From assembly GCF_003149745.1 (NCBI RefSeq), contig NZ_QGEG01000001.1, positions 992,001-1,056,000 on the forward strand: 64,000 nt of DNA, given 5' to 3'. Of the stretch, positions 50,440 through 59,097 are shown one piece after another. Under the pieces are notes generated by a model, which was not told where the DNA came from, did not search any database, and was given only the letters and a program-made list of their open reading frames with translations. The position numbers and the translations under genes were made by a program. Within the stretch, counting starts at the first letter, position 1, and each line of letters begins with the position of its first letter. The stretch is from Flagellimonas aquimarina (GTDB lineage: Bacteria > Bacteroidota > Bacteroidia > Flavobacteriales > Flavobacteriaceae).

Positions 50440-51915
50440 TCTTTGGTATATTAGTCCTCCTTCTATTGTTTTAACCAAGGCATAATTGTTTTCTAGATAA
50501 ACATCTATGTAAGAGTTAAAATCCTCTAATTTTTTATCAAAGATTTTCTTGCCTTTTCGAGCCACTATTGTTTTAGGTTGAACCACTTCTAAAATATAGC
50601 GCAATTCTTCCATTCCTGTTTTTCGTGGATTCTTCATAAACGGAAAAAGTTCATCTCTGGTTATGCTACTAGGGTGGGTAGATGCTTTTGTAGGGGGTGT
50701 TTCGTTTAGAACCCAATATCCAATATGGTATTCGGTAAAAAATATATTTTTGGTCTCTATTTCATTTTCAACAATATATCTTGGAACATCAATCCCTTCA
50801 CCGTTAAAAAAAGTGCCTTTTTCCATTTTGTTCGAAACAACATTTACATATTCCAGATAAGCCTCCATTGGAAGCAACACTAAAAGAACAACAACAATCC
50901 CATTGTACTTTTTATTAATTATTGGAAACCTGCTTACGGCCATACCGACCGGAACAATAATAAAGGGATATAATTGAATTAGATAATGTCCATTTACTTT
51001 GCCCGCTTGCATGAACGAGAGCAAAATACCAATAGTAATCACAGTTAAGAGTTGTAATTGTTTAGATCTAGAGTCAATTAGTTTTAAAGCAAACCCTGTG
51101 TATAAAAGGCCTAGAATAATAAAAACAAAGGGAAGCGTTTTAAGAAAAGAATGTTGTTTTGACCCTGAATAGGCCAATGGAGCTTCAAAAATTGATTGCC
51201 ACCAGATTGTAATATCACCTTGTAAATAGTAGGGAATTGCAGTAGAGACAACGAGCAGTACAAATGCCACACCCATGACAAAAAGCCTTTGAAAACCATG
51301 CCATAACTGTTTTTCATGAAATGCTTTCCAAATAAAATAAACTCCTATCGCAAGTAGCGCATAAGCCATGTTAAGTTTAGACATCACGGATAATCCAAAA
51401 AGAATTCCAGTAAAAAAATACCAAGCAAGATGTTGTTTGGAAAGTAAAATATAAACGCCTAAAACAAAGAACATAGTGCAAATATGCTCAGACATTACTC
51501 CTTGCAAACTTCCAAACAAGCTTTGTAAAAACACACAAAATACCGCAGACCAAAAACTAACTTTCTTAGAAGTGATCTTGGTTCCGATCTTGTATGTAAA
51601 CAGAGCGGTTATAACAACTAGAACAACTCCTGCCAGGCGAATGGCTATAAAGCTTTTTCCGAAAACCGAAATGACCACTGCAAAGAACAAAAATGTAATT
51701 GGAGGTTTTAGGTCCCAAAGTTTAGTATATGGCAAAAAGCCATCCACCCATGATTGGGCCATTATAATGAACGTACTTTCATCCCGATCAATATAATCCC
51801 TAAAAAAGAATGGAAACCGAATAACCAACGCAACTAAAAAAAGAATTAAAAAAACCGTTTTCCAATTAAGGTTTTTGTAGTTGGAAGCATGAAATAAGGA
51901 GGCGGTTATAAGCAC
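50431..51915 (-). CDS. GT39/ArnT-like membrane glycosyltransferase
   Basis: A 494-residue integral membrane protein with about ten to twelve hydrophobic helices. The first periplasmic loop carries the Asp/Glu motif DYIDRDESTF (39-48) typical of dolichyl- or undecaprenyl-phosphate sugar transferases (GT39/PMT, ArnT), followed by WVDGFLPYTKLWDLKPP. The C-terminal soluble part is about 130 residues. It would use a lipid-linked sugar as donor; acceptor unknown. It is antisense to and inserted between bioD and bioA. Its promoter region is shared with bioA (17-53 bases), and it overlaps bioD at the 3' end. Confidence 0.87.
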   Translation of the reverse strand: MLITASLFHASNYKNLNWKTVFLILFLVALVIRFPFFFRDYIDRDESTFIIMAQSWVDGFLPYTKLWDLKPPITFLFFAVVISVFGKSFIAIRLAGVVLVVITALFTYKIGTKITSKKVSFWSAVFCVFLQSLFGSLQGVMSEHICTMFFVLGVYILLSKQHLAWYFFTGILFGLSVMSKLNMAYALLAIGVYFIWKAFHEKQLWHGFQRLFVMGVAFVLLVVSTAIPYYLQGDITIWWQSIFEAPLAYSGSKQHSFLKTLPFVFIILGLLYTGFALKLIDSRSKQLQLLTVITIGILLSFMQAGKVNGHYLIQLYPFIIVPVGMAVSRFPIINKKYNGIVVVLLVLLPMEAYLEYVNVVSNKMEKGTFFNGEGIDVPRYIVENEIETKNIFFTEYHIGYWVLNETPPTKASTHPSSITRDELFPFMKNPRKTGMEELRYILEVVQPKTIVARKGKKIFDKKLEDFNSYIDVYLENNYALVKTIEGGLIYQRLE

Positions 51916-51968
51916 TTTAAGGATTAAGTTTTTTGTGTTTTAATTACCATCTTTGCAAGATAGATAAA

Positions 51969-53264
51969 TTGAAGCGTTTGACTAATCCCGTGGTATTGGA
52001 AAAATTATCAGATAGAGACAAAAAACACCTCTGGCACCCATTGACCCAGCATAAGGTCCATTCCAATATGTTGGCAATTTCCAAAGCCAAGGGTGCAGTT
52101 TTGTTCGATGAAGATGGAAAGGAATATATAGATGGCATTTCCTCATGGTACACGGCCATGTATGGGCACTGTCACCCTTATATTTTGGAAAAAGTTGGGG
52201 CACAAATGCAGCAATTGGATCAGGTTGTATTTAGCGGTTTCACCCATGAGCCTGCTGTGAAACTTTCAGAAGAATTGATTAAGATCCTTCCGGAAAACCA
52301 AGAAAAACTCTTCTTTTCTGATAATGGTTCCACAGCAACAGAAATAGGAATAAAAATGGCCCTACAATACCATTTTAACAAGGGTGAAAAACGAAATGTA
52401 CTGTTAGCATTTGAGGAAGGATTTCATGGCGACACTTTTGGTGCAATGTCCGTTTCTGGGTTATCGGTTTATAATGGTCCTTTCAAAGATTTTTTTATTG
52501 AGGTGGAACGAATTCCAGTACCTACAATGGAAAATATTGAAGGTATAGTAAGGCAATTGCAAGTCCGCTTAGAAAAAAACAATGTGGCCGGATTTATTTA
52601 TGAACCCTTGGTTCAAGGAGCGGCAGCGATGAAAATGCACTGCGCAGAGGGACTTGGTCAGATATTGGCATTATTGAAAGAGCACAATGTGCTGACCATA
52701 GCAGATGAGGTCATGACGGGATTTGGTAAAACGGGCAAATACTTTGCTTCTGATTACATACAGACCAAGCCAGATATTATTTGTCTTTCTAAGGCACTGA
52801 CCGCAGGATTGGTACCTATGGGACTTACTACTTGCACCGAAAATGTGTATAATGCATTTTATAGTGATGACATTGCAAAAGGACTGTTCCATGGTCATAC
52901 ATACACTGCAAATCCCTTGGCTTGTGCGGCAGCACTGGCAGCATTGGAATTGCTCAAGACAGATGAGATTCAGGGTAATATTCAAAACATTATCCAATGG
53001 CACAACAAGTTTGATGATGAGATTAAAAGCCATCCAAAAGTGGCCTCTACCAGACAATTAGGTGTTATTTATGCTTTGGATTTAAATGTAAAAATGGAAC
53101 GTTACGGCAATTTAAGAGACAAGCTCTTCAAACATTTTATGGATAACGGAGTTTTTCTTCGCCCGTTGGGAAACACCATTTATATTCTGGCTCCCTTTAT
53201 TACAACAAAATCGCAAATGAATCGTATTTACGGCACTATCAAGTCCGCAATAGAAATGGTGTAA
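51969..53264 (+). CDS. bioA: Adenosylmethionine--8-amino-7-oxononanoate aminotransferase
   Basis: PLP aminotransferase converting KAPA to DAPA, about 431 residues. Signatures are DRDKKHLWHPLTQHK, DGISSWYTAMYGHCHPYI, EPLVQGAAAMKMH, IADEVMTGFGKTGK and the Schiff-base lysine in CLSKALTAGLVPMGLTT. There is no in-frame ATG before WHPLTQ, so a TTG or GTG start is forced: TTG at 51969 is chosen, with TTG 51933, TTG 51978 and GTG 51990 as alternatives. The KAS gene begins ten bases after its stop. With bioF, bioD and bioB it completes the four late biotin enzymes. Confidence 0.93.
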   Translation: MKRLTNPVVLEKLSDRDKKHLWHPLTQHKVHSNMLAISKAKGAVLFDEDGKEYIDGISSWYTAMYGHCHPYILEKVGAQMQQLDQVVFSGFTHEPAVKLSEELIKILPENQEKLFFSDNGSTATEIGIKMALQYHFNKGEKRNVLLAFEEGFHGDTFGAMSVSGLSVYNGPFKDFFIEVERIPVPTMENIEGIVRQLQVRLEKNNVAGFIYEPLVQGAAAMKMHCAEGLGQILALLKEHNVLTIADEVMTGFGKTGKYFASDYIQTKPDIICLSKALTAGLVPMGLTTCTENVYNAFYSDDIAKGLFHGHTYTANPLACAAALAALELLKTDEIQGNIQNIIQWHNKFDDEIKSHPKVASTRQLGVIYALDLNVKMERYGNLRDKLFKHFMDNGVFLRPLGNTIYILAPFITTKSQMNRIYGTIKSAIEMV

Positions 53265-53274
53265 CCGGGTTAAA

Positions 53275-54441
53275 ATGTTGAAAGAACCAATTTCCATAAC
53301 GGCTATATCCTCCATTTCTTCGCTTGGGAATTCCCTAGAGGAAATTTGGAATTCTTATTTGAATGATAATCACTACCTATCACAAGTAAACATTGGGAAA
53401 CAAAGTGTTTGGGGGTCAATACTGCCAAACAAAGTAAAATCGGAAATTGAAAACCTTAGGCAGTCAGATACCAAGTATAAGGATTTGGATGACTCTGCCC
53501 TTTTTGCTATTTATACCGCAAGGAATGCAGTTGATGCTGCCGGTTGGAGTGGCAATACTGATTTTGGAATCAACATTGGTTCATCTCGAGGAGCTACCTC
53601 CCTTTTTGAAAAGTATCATGAAGAGTTTCTAAGAGAAGGCAAGTCATCCACTTTGTCTTCACCAACCACAACTTTGGGTAATATTTCATCTTGGGTAGCG
53701 CATGATTTAAAATCTAAAGGCCCAGATATTTCTCATTCCATTACATGCTCTACGGCATTACACGCCCTTTTAAATGGTGTTGCTTGGATTCAGAGTGGTA
53801 TGACGGACAAGTTTTTGATTGGAGGAAGCGAGGCTCCCTTAACGCCTTTTACCATTGCGCAAATGCAGGCGCTAAAAATCTATTCAAAATCTGTAGACAA
53901 GTATCCATGTAAGGCCTTGGATTTGAAGAAAAAACAAAACACTATGGTTTTGGGAGAAGGTTCGGCCATGGCTTGTTTAGAAAAGGGAGAAAAGCAAAAT
54001 GCAGTTGCCTTGATTGAGGGAATTGGGTATGCAACTGAGCCTTTGGAGCATAACGTTTCTATTTCAACAGATGCGCGATGCTTTCAACAGTCTATGAAGA
54101 TGGCTTTGGGAGATTTAAATCCAGATGAGGTAGATGCTATAGTGATGCATGCACCAGGAACGGTTAAGGGTGATTTATCTGAGTTTAAGGCGATAGAAAA
54201 AGTTTTTTGTAACAAAACACCTTTTTTAACTACCAATAAGTGGAAAGTAGGTCATACTTTTGGAGCCTCTGGGATGTTAAGTGTCGAAATGGCAATTTTA
54301 ATGTTACACCACCAACAAGTAATAAAAGTCCCAAGTATAGCCTATAATACCATACCCAAAACTATACAAAGAGTACTAATAAATGCCGTGGGTTTTGGTG
54401 GAAATGCGGTAAGCGTTCTCTTAAGGAAACCTAATCTATAA
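53275..54441 (+). CDS. Beta-ketoacyl synthase in biotin locus
   Basis: A 388-residue thiolase-fold condensing enzyme related to FabF/FabB. The Cys-His-His triad is intact: C158 in HSITCSTALHALL, H292 in VMHAPGTVKGDLSE and H327 in KWKVGHTFGASGM. It is somewhat shorter than FabF (about 412) and its first His motif is MHAPGT rather than HGTST-like, so it is a divergent paralogue. It starts ten bases after bioA, between bioA and bioB, and is likely dedicated to making or trimming the pimeloyl-type chain for BioF (inference). Cytoplasmic. Confidence 0.88.
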   Translation: MLKEPISITAISSISSLGNSLEEIWNSYLNDNHYLSQVNIGKQSVWGSILPNKVKSEIENLRQSDTKYKDLDDSALFAIYTARNAVDAAGWSGNTDFGINIGSSRGATSLFEKYHEEFLREGKSSTLSSPTTTLGNISSWVAHDLKSKGPDISHSITCSTALHALLNGVAWIQSGMTDKFLIGGSEAPLTPFTIAQMQALKIYSKSVDKYPCKALDLKKKQNTMVLGEGSAMACLEKGEKQNAVALIEGIGYATEPLEHNVSISTDARCFQQSMKMALGDLNPDEVDAIVMHAPGTVKGDLSEFKAIEKVFCNKTPFLTTNKWKVGHTFGASGMLSVEMAILMLHHQQVIKVPSIAYNTIPKTIQRVLINAVGFGGNAVSVLLRKPNL

Positions 54442-54473
54442 TAATCTTACCAGTTACTTAAAACCAAACTTCC

Positions 54474-54506
54474 TTGTTCTTTATTCTTGAATATGCTGTA
54501 TTTTTG
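54474..54506 (+). promoter_or_regulatory. Flavobacterial promoter of bioB
   Basis: TTG (54474-54476), 22-base spacer, TATTTTTG (54499-54506), both perfect consensus elements. About 14 bases of leader before the ATG at 54526. Indicates bioB can be transcribed separately from bioA-KAS. Confidence 0.65.
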
Positions 54507-54525
54507 AATTAGAAATTTATGCAGT

Positions 54526-55626
54526 ATGAGCACAATCAAACATAACTGGACAAAAGAGGAAATTCTTCAAATTTATAATAAGCCATTAATGGAGTTGCTT
54601 TATGAAGCGGCAACAACACATAGGCAATATCATGACCCAAACACGGTGCAGGTTTCTACATTGCTTTCCATAAAAACTGGAGGTTGTCCTGAAGACTGCG
54701 GCTATTGTCCGCAGGCAGCTCGTTACCACACAGATATCAAAGGAAATGATTTAATGACTGTAACGCAGGTAAAGGCACAGGCTTTACGTGCAAAAGAATC
54801 TGGCAGTTCCAGAGTTTGTATGGGTGCCGCATGGAGAAATGTAAAGGATGGTCCAGAATTTGACCAGGTCTTAGAAATGGTGCGTACCATTAACAAATTG
54901 GATATGGAGGTCTGCTGTACCCTAGGAATGATTACAGAGAATCAGGCGAAAAGATTGGCAGAGGCTGGGTTATATGCCTATAATCATAACTTGGACACCT
55001 CTGAGGATTATTATAAAGACGTAATTTCTACTCGAGCTTTTGAAGACCGTCTGGAAACCATAGATAATGTAAGAAAGAGCAATGTTACTGTCTGCAGCGG
55101 AGGAATCATAGGAATGGGAGAACAATTGGAAGACCGAGCTGGAATGTTGGTGGCCCTTGCCTCTTTAAACCCACAGCCAGAATCCGTACCAATAAATGCG
55201 TTGGTTGCTGTTGAAGGTACGCCTATGGAAGATATGGAACCTATATCTATCTGGGAAATGGTAAGAATGGTGGCAACTACAAGAATTGTAATTCCGGAGA
55301 CTCAAGTTAGGTTATCTGCAGGACGAACAGAAATGAGCAGAGAAGGACAAGCGATGTGCTTTTTTGCAGGAGCTAATTCCATATTTGCTGGGGATAAATT
55401 GCTTACTACGCCAAACCCTGATGTGAATGAGGACATGGAAATGTTCAAGCTTCTAGGATTGAATCCACAAAAACCCTTTACTAAGATTTCACAACCTAAA
55501 ACAGTTGAAGCTTCAGATTCTGAGTATGAAACATTAGACGAAAAACCCAAATGGACTCGCCCTGGACATACAATCGAACGTAATGAAAAGGCTAAACAAA
55601 AGTCAAACTTAGTTTCCAAGGAATAA
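54526..55626 (+). CDS. bioB: Biotin synthase
   Basis: Radical-SAM enzyme inserting sulfur into dethiobiotin, 366 residues. The SAM-cluster cysteines are C54, C58 and C61 (GGCPEDCGYCPQ). Other signatures are SSRVCMGAAWRN, CCTLGM, YNHNLDTS and SAGRTEMSREGQAMC, the [2Fe-2S] surroundings. The C-terminus has an extra acidic-to-basic tail of about 40 residues (SEYETLDEKPKWTRPGH) beyond the core, common in this group. It has its own promoter and an imperfect terminator after it. Confidence 0.98.
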   Translation: MSTIKHNWTKEEILQIYNKPLMELLYEAATTHRQYHDPNTVQVSTLLSIKTGGCPEDCGYCPQAARYHTDIKGNDLMTVTQVKAQALRAKESGSSRVCMGAAWRNVKDGPEFDQVLEMVRTINKLDMEVCCTLGMITENQAKRLAEAGLYAYNHNLDTSEDYYKDVISTRAFEDRLETIDNVRKSNVTVCSGGIIGMGEQLEDRAGMLVALASLNPQPESVPINALVAVEGTPMEDMEPISIWEMVRMVATTRIVIPETQVRLSAGRTEMSREGQAMCFFAGANSIFAGDKLLTTPNPDVNEDMEMFKLLGLNPQKPFTKISQPKTVEASDSEYETLDEKPKWTRPGHTIERNEKAKQKSNLVSKE

Positions 55627-55654
55627 GGTTTCAAACATCATTTGAAAACCTTTT
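55625..55654 (+). terminator. Imperfect terminator after bioB
   Basis: Stem AAGGTTTCAAA / TTTGAAAACCTT with one bulged base, loop CATCA, followed by TTTT. It begins at the bioB stop codon and separates it from the cupin-like gene. Confidence 0.6.
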
Positions 55655-55686
55655 ATTAATTTAGTTGTTTCAAAATATGTGAAATT

Positions 55687-56565
55687 TTGGAGCTTAACCT
55701 TGAACAAATTCCCAGAGAACAAACACTTTCAAAGAAAGAGTTCATCAGAAAGTACTTTAGACCGCAAAAACCTGTGGTAATAGAGAACTTTGTTGACGAT
55801 TGGCCAGCATATTCCAAATGGAACTTGGATTATATCAAGGAAGTTGCAGGGGAAAAAATTGTTCCGCTCTATGACGACAGGCCTGTAAAACATGATGAGG
55901 GTTTTAACGAACCTCATGCTAGAATGAGGATGGGGGACTACATTGAACTTCTAAAAAACGAGTCTACCAAATACCGTATTTTTCTTTGGAATGTTTTAAA
56001 GGAAGTTCCCCAATTGCAAAAGGACTTTACATATCCTAACTTCGGACTAAGATTAATGAAAGGATTGCCAATGCTGTTTTTTGGCGGCAGTGATTCCCAT
56101 ACGTTTATGCACTATGATATTGATTTGGCCAACATCTTCCATTTTCATTTTGAAGGAAAGAAACAATGTATTCTTTTTCCACAATCAGAAACCAAATTCC
56201 TTTATAAGATTCCGCACTCCTTAATTACCAGAGAGGACATAGATTTTGCGAAACCAGATTTAAAAAAATGGCCAGCATTAAAAAATGCCAAAGGCCATGT
56301 AACACAATTGGAGCATGGTAATGTGCTCTATATACCAGAAGGTTATTGGCATCATATGAAGTATATTACGCCAGGATTTTCATTGAGCTTAAGGGCAATT
56401 GCCAGAAGGCCCAAAAATTTTGGGAAAGCAGTATACAATCTTCTTTTTATGCGTCATTTTGATAATCTAATGAGACGACTAAAAGGACAAGAATGGATTG
56501 ATTGGAAGAATGAAAAGGCAATAGAGCGAACACATAGCTTGTTATTTCAAGAATTGGGTCCTTAG
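55687..56565 (+). CDS. JmjC/cupin-8-like Fe(II)/2-oxoglutarate oxygenase
   Basis: A 292-residue cytoplasmic protein of the cupin-8 (JmjC-like) family. The metal facial triad is visible as H142 and D144 in MHYDID and H222 in PEGYWHHMKY. Also present are PVVIENFVDDWPAYSKW and GLRLMKGLPMLFFGG. Likely a 2-oxoglutarate-dependent hydroxylase of a protein side chain or small molecule; the target is unknown. The start is TTG at 55687, giving the usual N-terminus MELNLEQIPRE; an ATG at 55677 leads straight to a stop. It converges with recX, whose end lies one base away. Confidence 0.85.
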   Translation: MELNLEQIPREQTLSKKEFIRKYFRPQKPVVIENFVDDWPAYSKWNLDYIKEVAGEKIVPLYDDRPVKHDEGFNEPHARMRMGDYIELLKNESTKYRIFLWNVLKEVPQLQKDFTYPNFGLRLMKGLPMLFFGGSDSHTFMHYDIDLANIFHFHFEGKKQCILFPQSETKFLYKIPHSLITREDIDFAKPDLKKWPALKNAKGHVTQLEHGNVLYIPEGYWHHMKYITPGFSLSLRAIARRPKNFGKAVYNLLFMRHFDNLMRRLKGQEWIDWKNEKAIERTHSLLFQELGP

Positions 56566-56566
56566 G

Positions 56567-57037
56567 TTAGACAAGTTCCTTCAGCTTTGCATAGACCAAA
56601 TTACTTTCCCAACCTCTGTAGAGTAGATAATCAGCCAGTTTTTTCTTTTTCTTCTGAACGTTGGATTCGTGGATTTGAGCTAACCTTTTTGTGGCAAGCT
56701 CATCTAGGGTCTTGTGATAATCCTCTTCTTCTATTTCTGCCAGGGCACTTTTAATATTGAATTTTGATACTTGACGCAGCTTTAGTTCATTTACAATACG
56801 ATTTTTGCCCCATTTTTTAATGGTGAACTTCCCTCTGGCAAAACTCTTTGCAAAACGCTCTTCGTTTAAGTAATTCTCTTGAATAAGGTGTGTGGTAATT
56901 TGATCTATAGCTTCAGGAATCATGCGCATGCCCTTTAGTTTTGCAATGACTTCTTTATGGCAACGCTCTTGGTAGGCACAATAACTCTCAAGTTTTCTGG
57001 TAGCTTCAGCAAGGCTATATGCTTTATGGCTGATCAT
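56567..57037 (-). CDS. recX: Regulatory protein RecX
   Basis: Modulator of RecA filaments, 156 residues, made of three-helix repeats. The signature ALRYLSYRERS-like portion appears as KLESYCAYQERCHKEVIAKL, with YLNEERFAKSFARGKFTIKKWG and the third repeat ending YLLYRGWESNLVYAKL. Cytoplasmic. RecA is not in the window. It follows the small two-helix membrane protein gene by 12 bases on the same strand, so the two are probably cotranscribed. Confidence 0.95.
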   Translation of the reverse strand: MISHKAYSLAEATRKLESYCAYQERCHKEVIAKLKGMRMIPEAIDQITTHLIQENYLNEERFAKSFARGKFTIKKWGKNRIVNELKLRQVSKFNIKSALAEIEEEDYHKTLDELATKRLAQIHESNVQKKKKKLADYLLYRGWESNLVYAKLKELV

Positions 57038-57049
57038 AGGGACAAAGAG

Positions 57050-57307
57050 TTATAAATTTTTACGGTAATCCAGTTCGGCCTGCATCAACTTGGCTTGTTT
57101 CAAATTAATGATAACAATGATAGCAGAACCTGCAGTAACCATTAAAAGAGGAAGTGCAGAACTATCCTTTTTGAAAAGAAAGAGATATAGCACTGTTAGC
57201 AATACCAAAATAGAGGTCCCGATCAGCATTCCTGCAATTACTTTGATGGTTTTTATATTTTGTCTTAACTGTTCGGACGATTGTGACTTTATTTTTTCAT
57301 TCTTCAT
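57050..57307 (-). CDS. Small two-helix membrane protein
   Basis: An 85-residue protein with a basic, polar N-terminus (1-20) and two transmembrane helices (about 24-47 and 50-68, separated by KKDSSA), ending in a charged tail QAELDYRKNL. Similar short proteins occur in Bacteroidota, sometimes under doubtful names. No catalytic or metal motif is visible and no cysteine pair. It sits between the rng terminator and recX on the same strand. Function unknown. Confidence 0.7.
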   Translation of the reverse strand: MKNEKIKSQSSEQLRQNIKTIKVIAGMLIGTSILVLLTVLYLFLFKKDSSALPLLMVTAGSAIIVIINLKQAKLMQAELDYRKNL

Positions 57308-57350
57308 TTTAGGATATGCTATCTCTTCAAATTTTTGTTTTCAATATACT

Positions 57351-57388
57351 AAAAACAAAAAAAGCGACCCTATTGCTAGAGTCGCTTT
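57351..57388 (-). terminator. Terminator after rng
   Basis: Arms AAAGCGACCCTA and TAGAGTCGCTTT with one mismatch and loop TTGC, followed on the minus strand by a T-rich tract. It lies four bases beyond the rng stop. Confidence 0.8.
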
Positions 57389-57391
57389 GTA

Positions 57392-58939
57392 TTATCTAAT
57401 TGTTTTGCCGTCCTTGTCTTTAAAACGGTATTCAAGGTATGTGTAGGCATCTCTAGGTTGAATTTTAACCCATTTCTTATATTCTAAGAACCACTTATAA
57501 CGTGGAGATGGAAATCCTTTGGTCAGGTAAGCGGCAATAAAAGGATGTATATTCAAAATAATACCATTATCCTTTTGCTTACCCTTCATGATTCGCTCTA
57601 AATCAACATTGATTTTGTCTATTAAGACAATTGGAGCTTCAACTTCGGTTCCTGTACCATTTGGATTTTCCTCACTTGTCTTGATATTCATTTCTGGACG
57701 AACCCTTTGTCTGGTAATTTGCACCAAACCAAATTTACTTGGGGGCAAGATTTTGTGCTTTGCCCTATCATCCTTCATTTCATCTCTTAGGTGATCAAAT
57801 AATTTTCTTCTGTGGTCACCTTTGACCATATCAATGAAATCAACTACGATAATACCGCCCATATCGCGAAGGCGAAGCTGTCTTGCAATTTCTGACGCTG
57901 CAGAAAGATTTACTTCCAGTGCGGTATCCTCTTGGTTTTTAGCCTTATTGGAACGGTTACCACTGTTAACATCAATCACATGAAGTGCTTCTGTATGTTC
58001 AATTACAAGGTAAGCTCCTCGGCTCATAGAAGCCGTTCGGCCAAATGAAGTCTTTATTTGACGGTCAATTCCAAATTTTTCAAAAATTGGAGATGCGCCA
58101 GAATAATGTTTTACAATTGACTCCTTTTGGGGTGCGATTTCATGTAAATAATCTTTGATTTGATTATAAAGTGTCTCATCATCAACATGAATTCCGGTAA
58201 AGGAATCGTTGAAAACATCTCTTAGTATGGAAGAAGCTCTGTTTAGCTCTATCAATACTTTGGATGGATGAGGTGCTTTTTGCAGTCTCCTGCACATTTT
58301 CATCCATTTGGATGATAAATTCTGAAGATCCTTGTCCAGTTCTGCAACTTTTTTGCCTTCTGCAACGGTACGTATAATAACGCCAAATCCTTTTGGCTTA
58401 ATACTCTTTACAAGTCGTATTAACCTATCTTTTTCTTCTTTGCTCCCTATTTTTTGTGATACGGAAACACGATCAGAAAATGGAACCATAACCAAATAAC
58501 GCCCTGCTAAGGAAAGTTCTGAGCTTATTCGTGGTCCCTTGGTGGAAATGGGTTCTTTTACAATTTGTACCAATAATGACTGATTGGCCTTAATAACATC
58601 GTTAATACTGCCATTCTTGTCTATATCTTTTTCAAATGGAAAGTCTTTAAGGGAATAGTCTTTTAGTTTTCCCGTTCTAACTTTTTTTATGAATTGCAAC
58701 ATAGATGATAATTGCGGACCTAGGTCATGATAGTGCAGGAACGCATCCTTTTCATAACCTACATTTACGAATGCCGCATTTAGACCGGTAACGGGCTTTC
58801 TTATCTTAGCTAAGAAAATATCCCCTACGGAAAAATTGTTGTCATCCTCATCTTTGTGTAATTCTATAAGCCTTCCATCTTTTAGTAAGGCAAAATCGAC
58901 TGCTTCTGGGCTAGATCTAACAATTAATTCTCTATTCAC
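57392..58939 (-). CDS. rng: Ribonuclease G (RNase E/G family)
   Basis: Endoribonuclease for rRNA 5'-end maturation and mRNA turnover, 515 residues. The N-terminal S1-like RNA-binding region has VGDIFLAKIRKPVTGLNAAFVNVGY. The RNase-H-like/DNase I-like catalytic part has GGIIVVDFIDM and HVIDVNSGN for the catalytic aspartates. The C-terminal VQITRQRVRPE and EEP segments are also family-like. There is no long unstructured C-terminal scaffold, so it is RNase G rather than E-type in length. The start is GTG at 58939. Its leader holds two hairpins. Confidence 0.95.
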   Translation of the reverse strand: MNRELIVRSSPEAVDFALLKDGRLIELHKDEDDNNFSVGDIFLAKIRKPVTGLNAAFVNVGYEKDAFLHYHDLGPQLSSMLQFIKKVRTGKLKDYSLKDFPFEKDIDKNGSINDVIKANQSLLVQIVKEPISTKGPRISSELSLAGRYLVMVPFSDRVSVSQKIGSKEEKDRLIRLVKSIKPKGFGVIIRTVAEGKKVAELDKDLQNLSSKWMKMCRRLQKAPHPSKVLIELNRASSILRDVFNDSFTGIHVDDETLYNQIKDYLHEIAPQKESIVKHYSGASPIFEKFGIDRQIKTSFGRTASMSRGAYLVIEHTEALHVIDVNSGNRSNKAKNQEDTALEVNLSAASEIARQLRLRDMGGIIVVDFIDMVKGDHRRKLFDHLRDEMKDDRAKHKILPPSKFGLVQITRQRVRPEMNIKTSEENPNGTGTEVEAPIVLIDKINVDLERIMKGKQKDNGIILNIHPFIAAYLTKGFPSPRYKWFLEYKKWVKIQPRDAYTYLEYRFKDKDGKTIR

Positions 58940-58953
58940 CTGAATCGATTTTT

Positions 58954-59021
58954 ATTTATCCTGCAATGTTTACGGGATAAATGATTAAACAATATGTAGA
59001 ATCGGTTTTTTCAAACCGATT
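58954..59021 (-). promoter_or_regulatory. Two hairpins in the rng leader
   Basis: On the minus strand, AATCGGTTT-GAAA-AAACCGATT (59021-59000) forms a perfect 9-base stem with a GAAA tetraloop. ATTTATCC/GGATAAAT (58954-58961 and 58975-58982) forms an 8-base stem with a 13-base loop, 15 bases before the GTG. Neither has a T-run, so they are not terminators. They may control RNase G expression, as leader hairpins do for RNase E in E. coli (analogy only). Confidence 0.4.
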
Positions 59022-59070
59022 GAAATTCTTTTTTGAATCTCTATGTCAAAGAACGTATGTGCGTAAAATG

Positions 59071-59097
59071 AAAAAGTAGTTGTAACAACTACTTTTT
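59071..59097 (-). terminator. Terminator overlapping the stop of the 29-aa gene
   Basis: Perfect 12-base stem AAAAAGTAGTTG / CAACTACTTTTT with loop TAA; on the minus strand it ends in a T-run. Its first arm includes the last two lysine codons and the TAG stop of the 29-residue gene. Confidence 0.8.

Noticed and set aside
58970..59045. TTGACA-like sequence on the minus strand upstream of rng as an E. coli-type promoter
   Set aside because: Bacteroidota housekeeping sigma does not use this box, and no matching second element was found.
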